Of a stretch of DNA of 64,000 nt, positions 34,479 through 43,078 are shown piece by piece; position 1 is the stretch's first letter, and each line of letters begins with the position of its first letter. The DNA is from Kitasatospora acidiphila (lineage in GTDB: Bacteria; Actinomycetota; Actinomycetes; Streptomycetales; Streptomycetaceae): contig NZ_VIGB01000003.1 in assembly GCF_006636205.1 (NCBI RefSeq), positions 5,136,501 to 5,200,500 on the forward strand, in the 5' to 3' direction. Below the pieces are notes generated by a model. The model worked only from the letters and a program-made list of their open reading frames with translations. It was not told the DNA's origin and did not search any database. The position numbers were made by a program, and so were the translations under genes.

Positions 34479-34500
34479 CAATCACTCGTACGAGTGATTG
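34479..34500. promoter_or_regulatory. 22-bp perfect palindrome upstream of the encapsulin gene
   Basis: A fully symmetric 22-mer with half-site CAATCACTCGT (34479-34489) repeated inverted to 34500. It lies in an AT-rich stretch (34440-34475) about 70 bases before the encapsulin ATG and is the most likely operator for this operon. The 12-mer CAATCACTCGTA also occurs in the TetR operator at 18517-18528. Confidence 0.6.
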
Positions 34501-34569
34501 CGGCTCGGTATGGCGTGGCGCGACCCTGGAATCAAGCAGTCCATATCTCGCTTGGGGGAGGGTTTTGTC

Positions 34570-35997
34570 ATGACAACCGAAGCCACCGTTGGCATTCCGG
34601 CGCCCAGTTCCGAACCGTCCGATGTGCAGCAGAGCCTCGCGACAGCGGCGGCTCGCAACCTTGCCACCACCACCAAGTCCGAACCGCAGATGCAGGGCAT
34701 CAGCTCCCGCTGGCTGCTCCGGATGCTGCCCTGGGTCGAGGTCGGCGCCGGCACCTACCGGGTGAACCGCCGGCTGAGCTATGCGGTCGGCCGGGGGCGG
34801 GTGAGCTTCGTCAAGACCGGCGCCCGGGTGAAGGTCTGGGCGCCGTCGCTGCGCGAGGTCCCGGTGCTGCGCGGCTTCGAGGACGACGCCCTGCTCGCCC
34901 AACTGGCCGACCGGTTCACCCAGCGCGACTTCCGGGCCGGTGAGGTGCTGGTCGAGGCCGGTCAGCCGATCAACGAGGTCTTCCTGATCGCGCACGGCAA
35001 GGTCAACCGGATCGGCAGCAGCAAGTACGGCGACAGCGATGCCGTGGTGGGCGTGCTGGCCGACGGCGACCACATCGGCGACGAGGCGCTGAGCGTGGCC
35101 GACGGCCTGTGGCCCTACAGCGTCACGGCGGCCACCGCCGGCACCGCGATGGCGCTCGCCTGGCCCGCCTTCCAGGAGCTCGCCGACCGCTCCGAGGCGC
35201 TGCGGGCTCACATCGCGCAGTTCCTCTCCGACGCCCAGCAGCCGCAGAGCAAGCACGGCGAGGCCGCGATCGAGCTGGCCGCCGGTCACGAGGGCGAGCA
35301 CGAGCTGCCCGGCACCTTCGTGGACTACGAGCTGGAGCCCCGCGAGTACGAGTTGAGCGTGGCGCAGACGGTGCTGCGGGTGCACAGCCGGGTCGCCGAC
35401 CTCTACAACGACCCGATGAACCAGGTCGAGCAGCAGTTGAAGCTCACCGTCGAGGCGCTGCGCGAGCGCCAGGAGCACGAGCTGATCAACAACCCGGAGT
35501 TCGGTCTGCTGCAGAACGCCGACTACGACCAGCGGATCCAGACCCACTCCGGTGCTCCCACCCCCGACGACATGGACGAGCTGCTCAGCCGCCGCCGCGG
35601 CACCCGGTTCTTCCTGGCACACCCGAAGGCCATCGCCGCGTTCGGCCGGGAGTGCAGTGCCCGCGGCCTCTATCCGGACACCGTCGAGGTCGAGGGCCAG
35701 CGGGTGCCGGCCTGGCGCGGGGTGCCGATCCTGCGGTGCAACAAGATCCCGCTCGTGGACGGGCACACCACCTCGATCCTGGCGATGCGCATCGGCGAGG
35801 ACAAGCAGGGCGTCATCGGCCTGCGCCAGACCGGAATCCCGGACGAGGTCGAGCCCGGCCTGAATGTCCGGTTCATGGGAATCAATGAAAAGGCCATCAT
35901 TTCCTACCTGGTGAGCGCCTACTATTCGGCGGCCATTCTGGTGCCCGATGCCATCGGCGTTCTGGAGAACGTCGAAGTCGCCCGTCCGCGCGACTGA
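34570..35997 (+). CDS. Family 2B encapsulin shell protein with cNMP-binding-like domain
   Basis: This 475-residue protein is a family 2 encapsulin (HK97 phage-like fold) of the 2B type. The N-arm and start of the shell (SSRWLLRMLPWVEVGAGTYR, VNRRLSYAVGRGRVSF) are interrupted by an inserted Crp-like domain at about 95-205 (GEVLVEAGQPINEVFLIAHG, DGDHIGDEALSVADGLW). The shell domain resumes at ELPGTFVDYELEPREYELSV and ends in VSAYYSAAILVPDAIGVLEN. These shells self-assemble into about 60-subunit protein compartments. The neighbouring polyprenyl synthase is the expected cargo. ATG 34570 has a GGGGGAGG box upstream. Confidence 0.9.
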   Translation: MTTEATVGIPAPSSEPSDVQQSLATAAARNLATTTKSEPQMQGISSRWLLRMLPWVEVGAGTYRVNRRLSYAVGRGRVSFVKTGARVKVWAPSLREVPVLRGFEDDALLAQLADRFTQRDFRAGEVLVEAGQPINEVFLIAHGKVNRIGSSKYGDSDAVVGVLADGDHIGDEALSVADGLWPYSVTAATAGTAMALAWPAFQELADRSEALRAHIAQFLSDAQQPQSKHGEAAIELAAGHEGEHELPGTFVDYELEPREYELSVAQTVLRVHSRVADLYNDPMNQVEQQLKLTVEALRERQEHELINNPEFGLLQNADYDQRIQTHSGAPTPDDMDELLSRRRGTRFFLAHPKAIAAFGRECSARGLYPDTVEVEGQRVPAWRGVPILRCNKIPLVDGHTTSILAMRIGEDKQGVIGLRQTGIPDEVEPGLNVRFMGINEKAIISYLVSAYYSAAILVPDAIGVLENVEVARPRD

Positions 35998-36006
35998 CTC
36001 CCATAT

Positions 36007-36046
36007 CGCGGTGCCGCCCCGGGGAGTTCCGCGGGGCGGCACCGCG
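36007..36046 (+). terminator. Hairpin between shell and cargo genes
   Basis: Perfect 14-base arms CGCGGTGCCGCCCC and GGGGCGGCACCGCG with a 12-base loop, 9 bases after the encapsulin stop and 48 before the cargo start. It probably ends most transcripts after the shell gene, giving many more shell subunits than cargo. Confidence 0.65.
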
Positions 36047-36094
36047 ACGGGGCTCAATCAAACCAATGACCGATTTTCTGGGGGGCCGGAACCC

Positions 36095-37231
36095 ATGGGC
36101 ATCGATACGCTCAACCGGGGTGAGAACCATCGAGAGGAGCACGCGGTCGGCCTGGGCGGCGCGGCGCCGCGTGACGACGACCAGGCCGCCGAGCTGCTCG
36201 CCCGAGCCCGCGGCGCGGTCGACCCGGCACTGAAGGCCGCAGTCGACACCATGCCGGAGTCCATGGCCCGGATCGCCGCCTACCACTTCGGCTGGCGCGA
36301 GGCCGATGGCTCGCCCGCCAGCGCCGACCCGGGCAAGGCCATCCGCCCGGCGCTGGTGCTGGCCGCCGCTCAGGCTTGCGCCGCCGCCGGCACCGCAGGG
36401 GTGCAGACCGCCGCCGACACCGTGGGGCTGCAGACCGCCGCCGTCCCCGCTGCCGCGGCCGTCGAGCTGGTGCACAACTTCACCCTGCTCCACGACGATG
36501 TGATCGACCGCGACGAGACGCGCCGTCACCGACCCACCGCCTGGCGGGTGTTCGGCGCCACCGAAGCGATCCTGGCCGGCGACGCGCTGCACTCGCTGGC
36601 GCTGCGCACCCTGGCCGAGGACGGCCACGCGGCCGCCGGCCCCGCGATGCGCCGGCTGGCCGACTGCGTGGTCGAGCTCTGCGGCGGCCAGCAGGCGGAC
36701 TGCGCCTTCGAGCAGCGCAGCGCGGTCTCGCTGGCGGAGTGCCTGGCCATGGCCGAGGCCAAGACCGGCGCCCTGCTCGGCAGCGCCTGTGCGATCGGCG
36801 CGCTCTACGGCGGGGCCGACGAGAAGGCCGCCGATGCGATGGACGCCTTCGGGCGGCAGATCGGCCTGGCCTTCCAGCTGATCGACGACCTGATCGGCAT
36901 CTGGGGGGATCCGGCCGTCACCGGGAAGCCGGCCGGTGCCGATCTGCTGGTCCGCAAGAAGTCGCTGCCGGTGGTGGCCGCGCTCGGCTCCGGTACTCCC
37001 GCCGGGGCCGAACTCGCCGAGATCTACGCGCTGGACCGGCCGCTCACCCCGGCGGAGGTGCGCCGCGCCGCCGACGCGGTGGAGAGGGCCGGCGGCCGCG
37101 CCTGGGCGCAGGGCGCCTCCTGCGAGCGGATGGCCGCCGCCATCGAGCACCTGGCCCTGGCGGTGCCCGAGCCGGCCGCCACCGACGACCTGCTGGCCCT
37201 CGCCGAGCTGGTCACCCGCCGCAACCGCTGA
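36095..37231 (+). CDS. Polyprenyl diphosphate synthase, encapsulin cargo
   Basis: This 378-residue trans-isoprenyl synthase has a first Asp-rich motif LLHDDVIDRDETRRHR and a second region LAFQLIDDLIGIWGDP with Lys-Ser (RKKSLP). The first 35 residues are polar and disordered with no helix (RGENHREEHAVGLGGAAPRD), as expected for a family 2B cargo-loading extension. It should condense C5 units into a prenyl diphosphate inside the shell; chain length cannot be fixed. Residues between helices include an inserted Ala/Gly/Thr stretch with duplicated VQTAADTVGLQTAA. Transcribed after the shell gene past a strong hairpin. Confidence 0.88.
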   Translation: MGIDTLNRGENHREEHAVGLGGAAPRDDDQAAELLARARGAVDPALKAAVDTMPESMARIAAYHFGWREADGSPASADPGKAIRPALVLAAAQACAAAGTAGVQTAADTVGLQTAAVPAAAAVELVHNFTLLHDDVIDRDETRRHRPTAWRVFGATEAILAGDALHSLALRTLAEDGHAAAGPAMRRLADCVVELCGGQQADCAFEQRSAVSLAECLAMAEAKTGALLGSACAIGALYGGADEKAADAMDAFGRQIGLAFQLIDDLIGIWGDPAVTGKPAGADLLVRKKSLPVVAALGSGTPAGAELAEIYALDRPLTPAEVRRAADAVERAGGRAWAQGASCERMAAAIEHLALAVPEPAATDDLLALAELVTRRNR

Positions 37232-37420
37232 CCGTTCCGCTACCGGAATCCGCCCGCACCGCTGACCCTCCTGCGACCGGTATCCGTCCAACACCGCTGA
37301 CCGTCCCGCTACCGGCATCCGCCGCAACTGCTGACCGTCCCGCCGCCGGGCATCCGCCCGCACCGCTCACCATCCCACCGCCGGGCATCCGCCGCGGGCG
37401 CTGACCCTCGCAGTTCCGGG
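37222..37420. repeat. About six imperfect 35-bp tandem repeats after the polyprenyl synthase
   Basis: The unit reads approximately ACCGCTGACCGTCCCGCTAC followed by CGGCATCCGCCCGC. The first unit includes the last codons and TGA of the synthase (CGCAACCGCTGA), and each later unit carries an echo of that stop region. Units diverge progressively with distance. Confidence 0.75.
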
Positions 37421-37508
37421 CATCCCCCGTGCCCGTTTCCCGAGTTCACCGTCACCTGCCGCAGCCGGCCCTGGGTACCGCGCTGCCCTGACGCAGAAGG
37501 CTCACCCC

Positions 37509-38270
37509 ATGAGTTCTGCCGACATCGGCATCACCGTCATCGTGCTGGCCCTGTTGGCCGTCGCCCTCAAGCTGCTGCAGCGCTGGGTCCCGCACCACAT
37601 CCGGGAGACCCACAACGACGTGGCGGGATTCATCTTCGCCGCCGTCGGCGTGCTCTACGCGGTGCTGCTCGCCTTCGTGGTGGTCACCGTCTGGAACAAC
37701 AACGACGCGGCCCGCAAGACCACCTTCCAGGAGGCCGACGCGCTGGCCGACATCTACTGGATCTCCCGCGAACTGCCCGCCCCGCTCGGCCCGCAGCTGG
37801 AGCAGCAGACCCTCGCCTACGCCCGGACCGTGGAGGACACCGAGTGGCCGATGATGGCCCATCACAAGAGTGACCCGGCGGCCACCGATCTGGTTTACCA
37901 GATCCGCAGCAGCGTCTTCTCGATCAAGCCCGACGGCGCCGCGCAGCAGGTCCTCTACGACCACGTGGTGAGTCACCTGGAGGACCTGGCCTCGCAGCGC
38001 CGCGAGCGGCTCAACCAGGTGGACGACGAAGTCCCGGCGCTGCTCTGGGTGGCGCTGATCGTGGGTGGGGTGCTCACGGTGGGCTTCACGTTCCTCTTCG
38101 GGCTCTCCAACACCTTGGCGCACACCTTGATGATCCTGTCGCTGGGCGCCCTGGTGGTGGTCTCGCTGCTGCTGATCAAGGAGATGAACTTCCCGTTCAC
38201 CGGCGTCACGGCGGTGAAGCCGACCGCCTTCGACGTCTTCCTGCAACGGCTCCCACCGCCGCGCACCTGA
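37509..38270 (+). CDS. DUF4239 membrane protein
   Basis: This 253-residue protein has two N-terminal hydrophobic segments (IGITVIVLALLAVALKLL, AGFIFAAVGVLYAVLLAFVV), a large soluble helical loop (TTFQEADALADIYWISRELP, EHLEDLASQRRERLNQVDDE-like) and two C-terminal segments (ALLWVALIVGGVLTVGFTFL, LMILSLGALVVVSLLLIKEM). This 2+2 layout is the DUF4239/bestrophin-like pattern of streptomycetes. The role is unknown; a channel or sensor is possible. Confidence 0.8.
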   Translation: MSSADIGITVIVLALLAVALKLLQRWVPHHIRETHNDVAGFIFAAVGVLYAVLLAFVVVTVWNNNDAARKTTFQEADALADIYWISRELPAPLGPQLEQQTLAYARTVEDTEWPMMAHHKSDPAATDLVYQIRSSVFSIKPDGAAQQVLYDHVVSHLEDLASQRRERLNQVDDEVPALLWVALIVGGVLTVGFTFLFGLSNTLAHTLMILSLGALVVVSLLLIKEMNFPFTGVTAVKPTAFDVFLQRLPPPRT

Positions 38271-38278
38271 GCCAACCT

Positions 38279-38313
38279 ACGGTGTGCCAATCGCAGTTCG
38301 GGTGGCACACCGT
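38279..38313. terminator. Bidirectional terminator
   Basis: Perfect 11-base arms ACGGTGTGCCA and TGGCACACCGT with a 13-base loop, between convergent DUF4239 and epimerase-like genes. Confidence 0.7.
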
Positions 38314-38323
38314 CATCGCCGGG

Positions 38324-39364
38324 TCAGCCCTGGTGGGCGGCGAGGATCCGCTGCTCCTTCTCCGGGTCGATCCCGATCGGCTCGCTGCCCTGGGTGTAGG
38401 GGGTCTGGCGCGGTCCGCGCTCCTGGAGCCAGGCCCAGGTGGCCGCGACCGTCTCCTCGATCGGGCGGCAGCGCAGCCCGGCGGCCACCGCCTTGCCGCT
38501 GTCGGCCCGCCAGATGCCGGCGGCGTCGCCCTGTTCCGCTGCCCAGAGCGGGAGTTCGGACCACTCCTCGATGTCGGCGGCGGCCAGCTCCCGGTCCGGC
38601 ACCCAGACCAACTCGGCGCCGGAGCCGGTCACTTCGACGCAGGCCGCCAGCATCTGCCCGTAGCTGCTGGAGCCGGGCAGCGCCGTGGTGATGAAGCTGC
38701 CGCGCTGGCCGCGCTCGGCCAGTCCCAGGCCGAAGTCCGCGAAGTCCGCCGCGTCGATCAGCTGGATCGGCAGGTCGGGCCGACCGGGCGCGAGCACCCG
38801 GCCGCCGCGGGCGATCCGCTCCAGCCACCAGGGCAACCGGCCGACGTTCTCATGCGGTCCGACCAGCAGCCCGCAGTTGAGCAGCAGCGAGCGCTCGGCC
38901 CCGAACTCGGCCAGCACGGCCCGCTCGCAGCCCGCCTTCAAGCCGGTGCTGAACGGCAGGTCGGGCACTGGGGGCCCGTCCCAGGCGAAGCCTGGGAAGT
39001 CGGCCGAGCACTCGTGCAGGGGCGAGTCCTCGTCCACCGCCCGGGCCGGCCAGTCGGCGAAGGCGTGCACCGAGGAGACGAAGAGGTAGCGGTCCGCATG
39101 GTCCTTCAGCAGCGCGGCCGAGCGGCGCACGGTGTGCGGCTGCTGGCCGCTGGTGTCGATCACCAAGTCCCACCGCGACCGCCCGGTGACCAGCGCCGCC
39201 AAGTCCGCCGCCACCGCCCGGTCGCCCCGGACGGCCTCCACCCCCGGCAGGTCCGGCCCGGACCGGCCGCGGTTGAAGGTGGTGACCTGGTGGCCGCGGG
39301 CCAGTGCTTCGACGGCGAAGGCGCGGCCGAGGAAGACCGAGCCGCCGAGAATCAGGATTCGCAT
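38324..39364 (-). CDS. NAD-dependent epimerase/reductase-like protein
   Basis: This 346-residue extended SDR has the cofactor motif LILGGSVFLGRAFA at the very N-terminus, FNRGRSGP after strand 2, and catalytic-type Ser in YLFVSSVHAFADWP. The later part (IQLIDAADFADFGLGLAERG, GIWRADSGKAVAAGLRCRPI, EETVAATWAWLQERG) is typical of streptomycete 'reductase' proteins related to UDP-sugar epimerases. The Tyr-x-x-x-Lys pair is not canonical, so an enzyme or binding role are both possible. Start ATG 39364. Confidence 0.82.
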   Translation of the reverse strand: MRILILGGSVFLGRAFAVEALARGHQVTTFNRGRSGPDLPGVEAVRGDRAVAADLAALVTGRSRWDLVIDTSGQQPHTVRRSAALLKDHADRYLFVSSVHAFADWPARAVDEDSPLHECSADFPGFAWDGPPVPDLPFSTGLKAGCERAVLAEFGAERSLLLNCGLLVGPHENVGRLPWWLERIARGGRVLAPGRPDLPIQLIDAADFADFGLGLAERGQRGSFITTALPGSSSYGQMLAACVEVTGSGAELVWVPDRELAAADIEEWSELPLWAAEQGDAAGIWRADSGKAVAAGLRCRPIEETVAATWAWLQERGPRQTPYTQGSEPIGIDPEKEQRILAAHQG

Positions 39365-39556
39365 GGAGGAGAGCATGCCGGTCAACCGCTCACCGGAGGA
39401 CGGGCGTTCGCGGGCGGCTCAGCGTGTTCGCCCGCGGCGAAGCGGCGCCGGGGGTCGCCCGAGAGCGGATTGTCATCGGCTTCTCATCTGTTGCGTGCAA
39501 CGTGAGGGTCGAGCTGGGCAGTCGATAAGAACGCGACGGGAAAGTGCCGGGACCGT

Positions 39557-41287
39557 TCAGCGTGCGGGTGACGAGGGCGAGGGTGTGGACGTGGTGGAGC
39601 CGGGAGTGGACGCGCTGGTCGGACCGGAGGGCGTCGGCGCGACGGTCGGCTGGGCGGACGGCGTGATCGACGAGCCGGTGGCCGACGGGCTGGGCGACGT
39701 GGGAGACGGACTGGTCGGCGGTCCGGATGTCGGGCTGGCGCTCGGGCTGGCGCTGCTGCTCGGCGCGGTGCTGGCGCTGCTGCCCGCGCTGGCGCCGTCC
39801 GAGGGGATCGCGCTGGCGCTGCCGCTCGGGTTCGCGCTCGGGCTGGGCGTGAAGCCGCTCGGCGAGGAGGCCACCGGGGTCGGCACCCCGCGCAGGCCCG
39901 GCCCGCCCGTCAGCGTGACCACGGCCTGGGAGGGCGGCAGCGAGATCTGCGCCGCCCAGTCGTCGACCGGGGCGCGCTGATCGTCCACCGTGACGATGAC
40001 GGTGATGCGCTGGCCGGGCTCCAGGGTGCCGGAGTCCCGGCTCAGCCGGAGCCAGTCGCAGCTGACCACGGCGTGCCAGTCGAGTGCGGAGGTGCCGGTG
40101 TTGGTCAGGGTGAGCACGGTGCGTTTGCCGTAGCCCGCCGCCTCTACCCGCAGCGCGCTGGCGGCGGGGAGCGGGACGGGGCTCAGCAGCGGGCTGGAGA
40201 GCGGCACGGCGCCGGGAGCGGGCACCGGGACGGCGGGTCCCAGCACCGGCGGCAGCAACGTTTCTGCACCGTTGGTGGTCGTCTCCACCAGGGCGGCCGG
40301 CACGCCGCGGATGGCGGTGCCCGGGGTGGGCGTCGGCAGCGGTACGAGCGGCGCGGTGGTGTCGTCGTCCTGCGGGCCCGGCGCCGGGGCCGGGGTGTCC
40401 ACCCGGACCGAGGAGACCGTCGCGGCCCCCGTCGCCGTCGTGTCGCCCTGGTGCGCCATCCAGAGCGCGGTCAGCGGCGCCGCCAGCACCGCCGCCAACA
40501 CGCCCGTGGTGAGCGCGCGTTGACGCATCAGCACCAGCCGCGCGGGCAGCTCGCAGCCGTGCCGCCGCAGCCTGCCGGGCGCGCGGTGGCGGGGGAAGCC
40601 GTCCGGGTCGAAGTGCACCTGGGGCAGCGGTGTGGTGGGGTCGAAGGCCTGGTGGAGATCGTCCGGCGCCGGGAGCAGCCGCGGCTCGGCGGCCGGCGCC
40701 TCGGCCCGGTCGGCGATGCCGCGACAGGTCGGGCAGCCGGCCAGATGGCCCACCAGCTCCCGCCGCAGGGCCGGCCCCAGCACCGGCGGCCGGCGCGGCC
40801 CGCCGCCGGTGCCGCCGAGCCGGGCCAGCTCCGGGCAGCCGCCGCAAGCGAGCACCAGCAGCGCCCGGCGGGTGGCGGCCAGCTCGGCGCGGGCCGCGGC
40901 GAGCAACCGGGCCGCCTCGGCGGCGGGCAGGTCGAGGACGGCGGCGAGCTCGGCCTCGTCCAGCCCGTGACGCAGGGACAGCTCCAGCGCCTCGCGCTGC
41001 TCGGCCGGCAGCCCCGCTGCCTCCGGCCAGGCGAGCCCGGCCAGCTCGTCGGCCACCGCGCCGCCCGCCTCGGACAGGCGCCGGACGCAGGCGTAGCGGG
41101 CGGCGGAGTAGAGCCAGGCGCGGTGCAGGGCGGGGTCGATGCGGCCCGCGCCGCCGCCGCGGGCCAGCTCGCGCACCTCCAGGACGGCGGCCACGGCTGC
41201 CGGGCGCTCGCAGAGCACCGACAGGCAGTAGGTGTAGAGGCCGTCCAGTCGGCGGCCGTAGCTGGTGAGCATCGTCTCGGAGGTCAC
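39557..41287 (-). CDS. Sigma-like/zinc-finger/BACON multidomain membrane protein
   Basis: About 576 residues from GTG 41287. Residues 1-150 look like an ECF sigma factor without clear promoter-recognition strength (YTYCLSVLCERPAAVAAVLE, LPAEQREALELSLRHGLDEA, ELAAVLDLPAAEAARLL). A zf-HC2-like motif follows (LVGHLAGCPTCRGIADRAEA), then one membrane helix (ALTTGVLAAVLAAPLTALWM). Outside lies a BACON-type beta-sandwich (KRTVLTLTNTGTSALDWHAV, DWLRLSRDSGTLEPGQRITV) and a long Ser/Pro/Thr tail. The fusion of sigma, anti-sigma-like and extracellular domains suggests a one-protein signalling device. It lies next to radA, divergently. Confidence 0.75.
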   Translation of the reverse strand: MTSETMLTSYGRRLDGLYTYCLSVLCERPAAVAAVLEVRELARGGGAGRIDPALHRAWLYSAARYACVRRLSEAGGAVADELAGLAWPEAAGLPAEQREALELSLRHGLDEAELAAVLDLPAAEAARLLAAARAELAATRRALLVLACGGCPELARLGGTGGGPRRPPVLGPALRRELVGHLAGCPTCRGIADRAEAPAAEPRLLPAPDDLHQAFDPTTPLPQVHFDPDGFPRHRAPGRLRRHGCELPARLVLMRQRALTTGVLAAVLAAPLTALWMAHQGDTTATGAATVSSVRVDTPAPAPGPQDDDTTAPLVPLPTPTPGTAIRGVPAALVETTTNGAETLLPPVLGPAVPVPAPGAVPLSSPLLSPVPLPAASALRVEAAGYGKRTVLTLTNTGTSALDWHAVVSCDWLRLSRDSGTLEPGQRITVIVTVDDQRAPVDDWAAQISLPPSQAVVTLTGGPGLRGVPTPVASSPSGFTPSPSANPSGSASAIPSDGASAGSSASTAPSSSASPSASPTSGPPTSPSPTSPSPSATGSSITPSAQPTVAPTPSGPTSASTPGSTTSTPSPSSPAR

Positions 41288-41453
41288 GGGTCGAACAGTA
41301 GGGAGTGGGCCCGCCAGGCCCTGGAGCATCGCCGCCCTTGTACTCCTTTCGGGTAACAGCAGCGCGATCCCCGTGACGTCCCGGCCAGTCGGGCAGCGGG
41401 AGCGCGGTCCCCGTGGCGCCGCATTGTCGGTGCCACCCGCTACCGTGGCGCGC

Positions 41454-42959
41454 ATGGCAGCCCGTACCTCGAAGACCACCGCCAAGCCCCGTCCGGCCTA
41501 CCGCTGCACGGAGTGCGGCAACCAGCTGCCCAAGTGGGTCGGCCGGTGCCCGGAGTGCAACGCCTGGGGCACGGTGGAGGAGTACGGCGCGGTGCCGATC
41601 CGGACCACCGCCGCAGGCCCGGTCAGCTCCCCGGCCCGCCCGATCGGCCAGGTCGACGGCCAGGTGGCGACCGCCCGCTCCACCGGGGTGCCGGAGCTGG
41701 ACCGGGTGCTGGGTGGCGGCCTGGTGCCGGGCGCGGTGGTGCTGCTGGCCGGCGAGCCCGGCGTCGGCAAGTCCACCCTGCTGCTGGACGTGGCCGCCAA
41801 GGCCGCCACCTCCCAGCACCGCACGCTCTATGTCACCGGTGAGGAGTCGGCCGGCCAGGTGCGGCTGCGGGCGGACCGGATCAACGCCCTCTCCGACCAC
41901 CTCTACCTGGCCGCCGAGCAGGATCTGGGCGCCGTGCTCGGCCACATCGACCAGGTGAGCCCGGGCCTGCTGATCCTGGACTCGGTGCAGACCGTCGCCT
42001 CCGCCGAGCTGGACGGCGCGCCCGGCGGCCCGGCCCAGGTGCGCGAGGTGGCCGGGGCGCTGATCCGGGCGTCCAAGGAGCGCGGCATGGCCACCCTGCT
42101 GGTCGGCCACGTCACCAAGGACGGCCAGATCGCCGGGCCCCGCCTGCTGGAGCACCTGGTCGACGTGGTGCTCAGCTTCGAGGGCGACCGGCACGCCCGG
42201 CTGCGGATCATCCGCGGCGTCAAGAACCGGTACGGCGCCACCGACGAGGTCGGCTGCTTCGAGCTGCACGACGAGGGCATCGAGGGGTTGGCCGACCCGT
42301 CCGGCCTCTTCCTGACCCGCCGCGACAAGCCGGTGGCCGGCACCTGCCTGACCGTCACGCTGGAGGGCAAGCGCCCGCTGGTGGCCGAGGTGCAGGCGCT
42401 GATGGTGGATTCGCAGATCCCCTCGCCGCGCCGGACCACCTCGGGTCTGGAGTCGCCGCGGATCGCGATGATCCTGGCCGTGGTCGAGCGGCACGGCGGG
42501 ATCAAGCTCGGCAAGCAGGACATCTACACCGCCACCGTCGGCGGGGTGAAGCTCACCGAGCCGTCGGCGGACCTGGCGGTGGCGCTCGCGGTGGCCAGTT
42601 CCTCCACCGACACCCCGCTGCCCAGCAACCTGGTGGCGATCGGCGAGGTCGGCCTGGCCGGCGAGGTGCGGCGGGTGACCGGGGTGCAGCGCCGGCTGGC
42701 CGAGGCGCACCGGCTGGGCTTCACCCACGCCCTGGTGCCGCCGGATCCGGGCAAGGTGCCGCCGGGCATGAAGGTGGTCGAGGTGGCCGATATCGGTGAG
42801 GCGCTGCGGGCCATTCCGGGGCGCCGCCGGTCCGCCGGGCGGCCCCGCGCCGAGCAGCGGCCGGCCCCCGAGCAGCCCCGTCCGGTGCCGCCACCGGCCG
42901 CCCATCCCGATGAGCTGATGGACGGCTGGGACCCGGTCGATTCGGACGAACTGGTCTGA
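41454..42959 (+). CDS. radA: DNA repair protein RadA
   Basis: This 501-residue protein has an N-terminal C4 zinc finger (YRCTECGNQLPKWVGRCPEC), RecA-like ATPase with Walker A (LLAGEPGVGKSTLLLD), the RadA KNRFG-type motif (RGVKNRYGATDEVG) and a Lon-like C-terminal domain (SADLAVALAVASSSTDTPLP). It helps branch migration of recombination intermediates. The tail after residue 455 is Pro/Arg-rich and acidic, as in other streptomycetes. disA follows 119 bases later in the same direction, a conserved pairing. Confidence 0.96.
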   Translation: MAARTSKTTAKPRPAYRCTECGNQLPKWVGRCPECNAWGTVEEYGAVPIRTTAAGPVSSPARPIGQVDGQVATARSTGVPELDRVLGGGLVPGAVVLLAGEPGVGKSTLLLDVAAKAATSQHRTLYVTGEESAGQVRLRADRINALSDHLYLAAEQDLGAVLGHIDQVSPGLLILDSVQTVASAELDGAPGGPAQVREVAGALIRASKERGMATLLVGHVTKDGQIAGPRLLEHLVDVVLSFEGDRHARLRIIRGVKNRYGATDEVGCFELHDEGIEGLADPSGLFLTRRDKPVAGTCLTVTLEGKRPLVAEVQALMVDSQIPSPRRTTSGLESPRIAMILAVVERHGGIKLGKQDIYTATVGGVKLTEPSADLAVALAVASSSTDTPLPSNLVAIGEVGLAGEVRRVTGVQRRLAEAHRLGFTHALVPPDPGKVPPGMKVVEVADIGEALRAIPGRRRSAGRPRAEQRPAPEQPRPVPPPAAHPDELMDGWDPVDSDELV

Positions 42960-43078
42960 CCGAAGCACCGTCAGCGCCGCTGCACCGTAGACTTTGTCCT
43001 GTCCAGTACCAGATCGGACAGAAGCGAACGTGGGACCGGGGCTGAGATTCGGTCCGGATCGGGGCCGGAGGAGTCACC

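Noticed and set aside
37222..37420. CRISPR-like array after the polyprenyl synthase
   Set aside because: Units are imperfect, contiguous and have no distinct spacers; no cas genes are near. They are slippage repeats carrying the gene's stop region.
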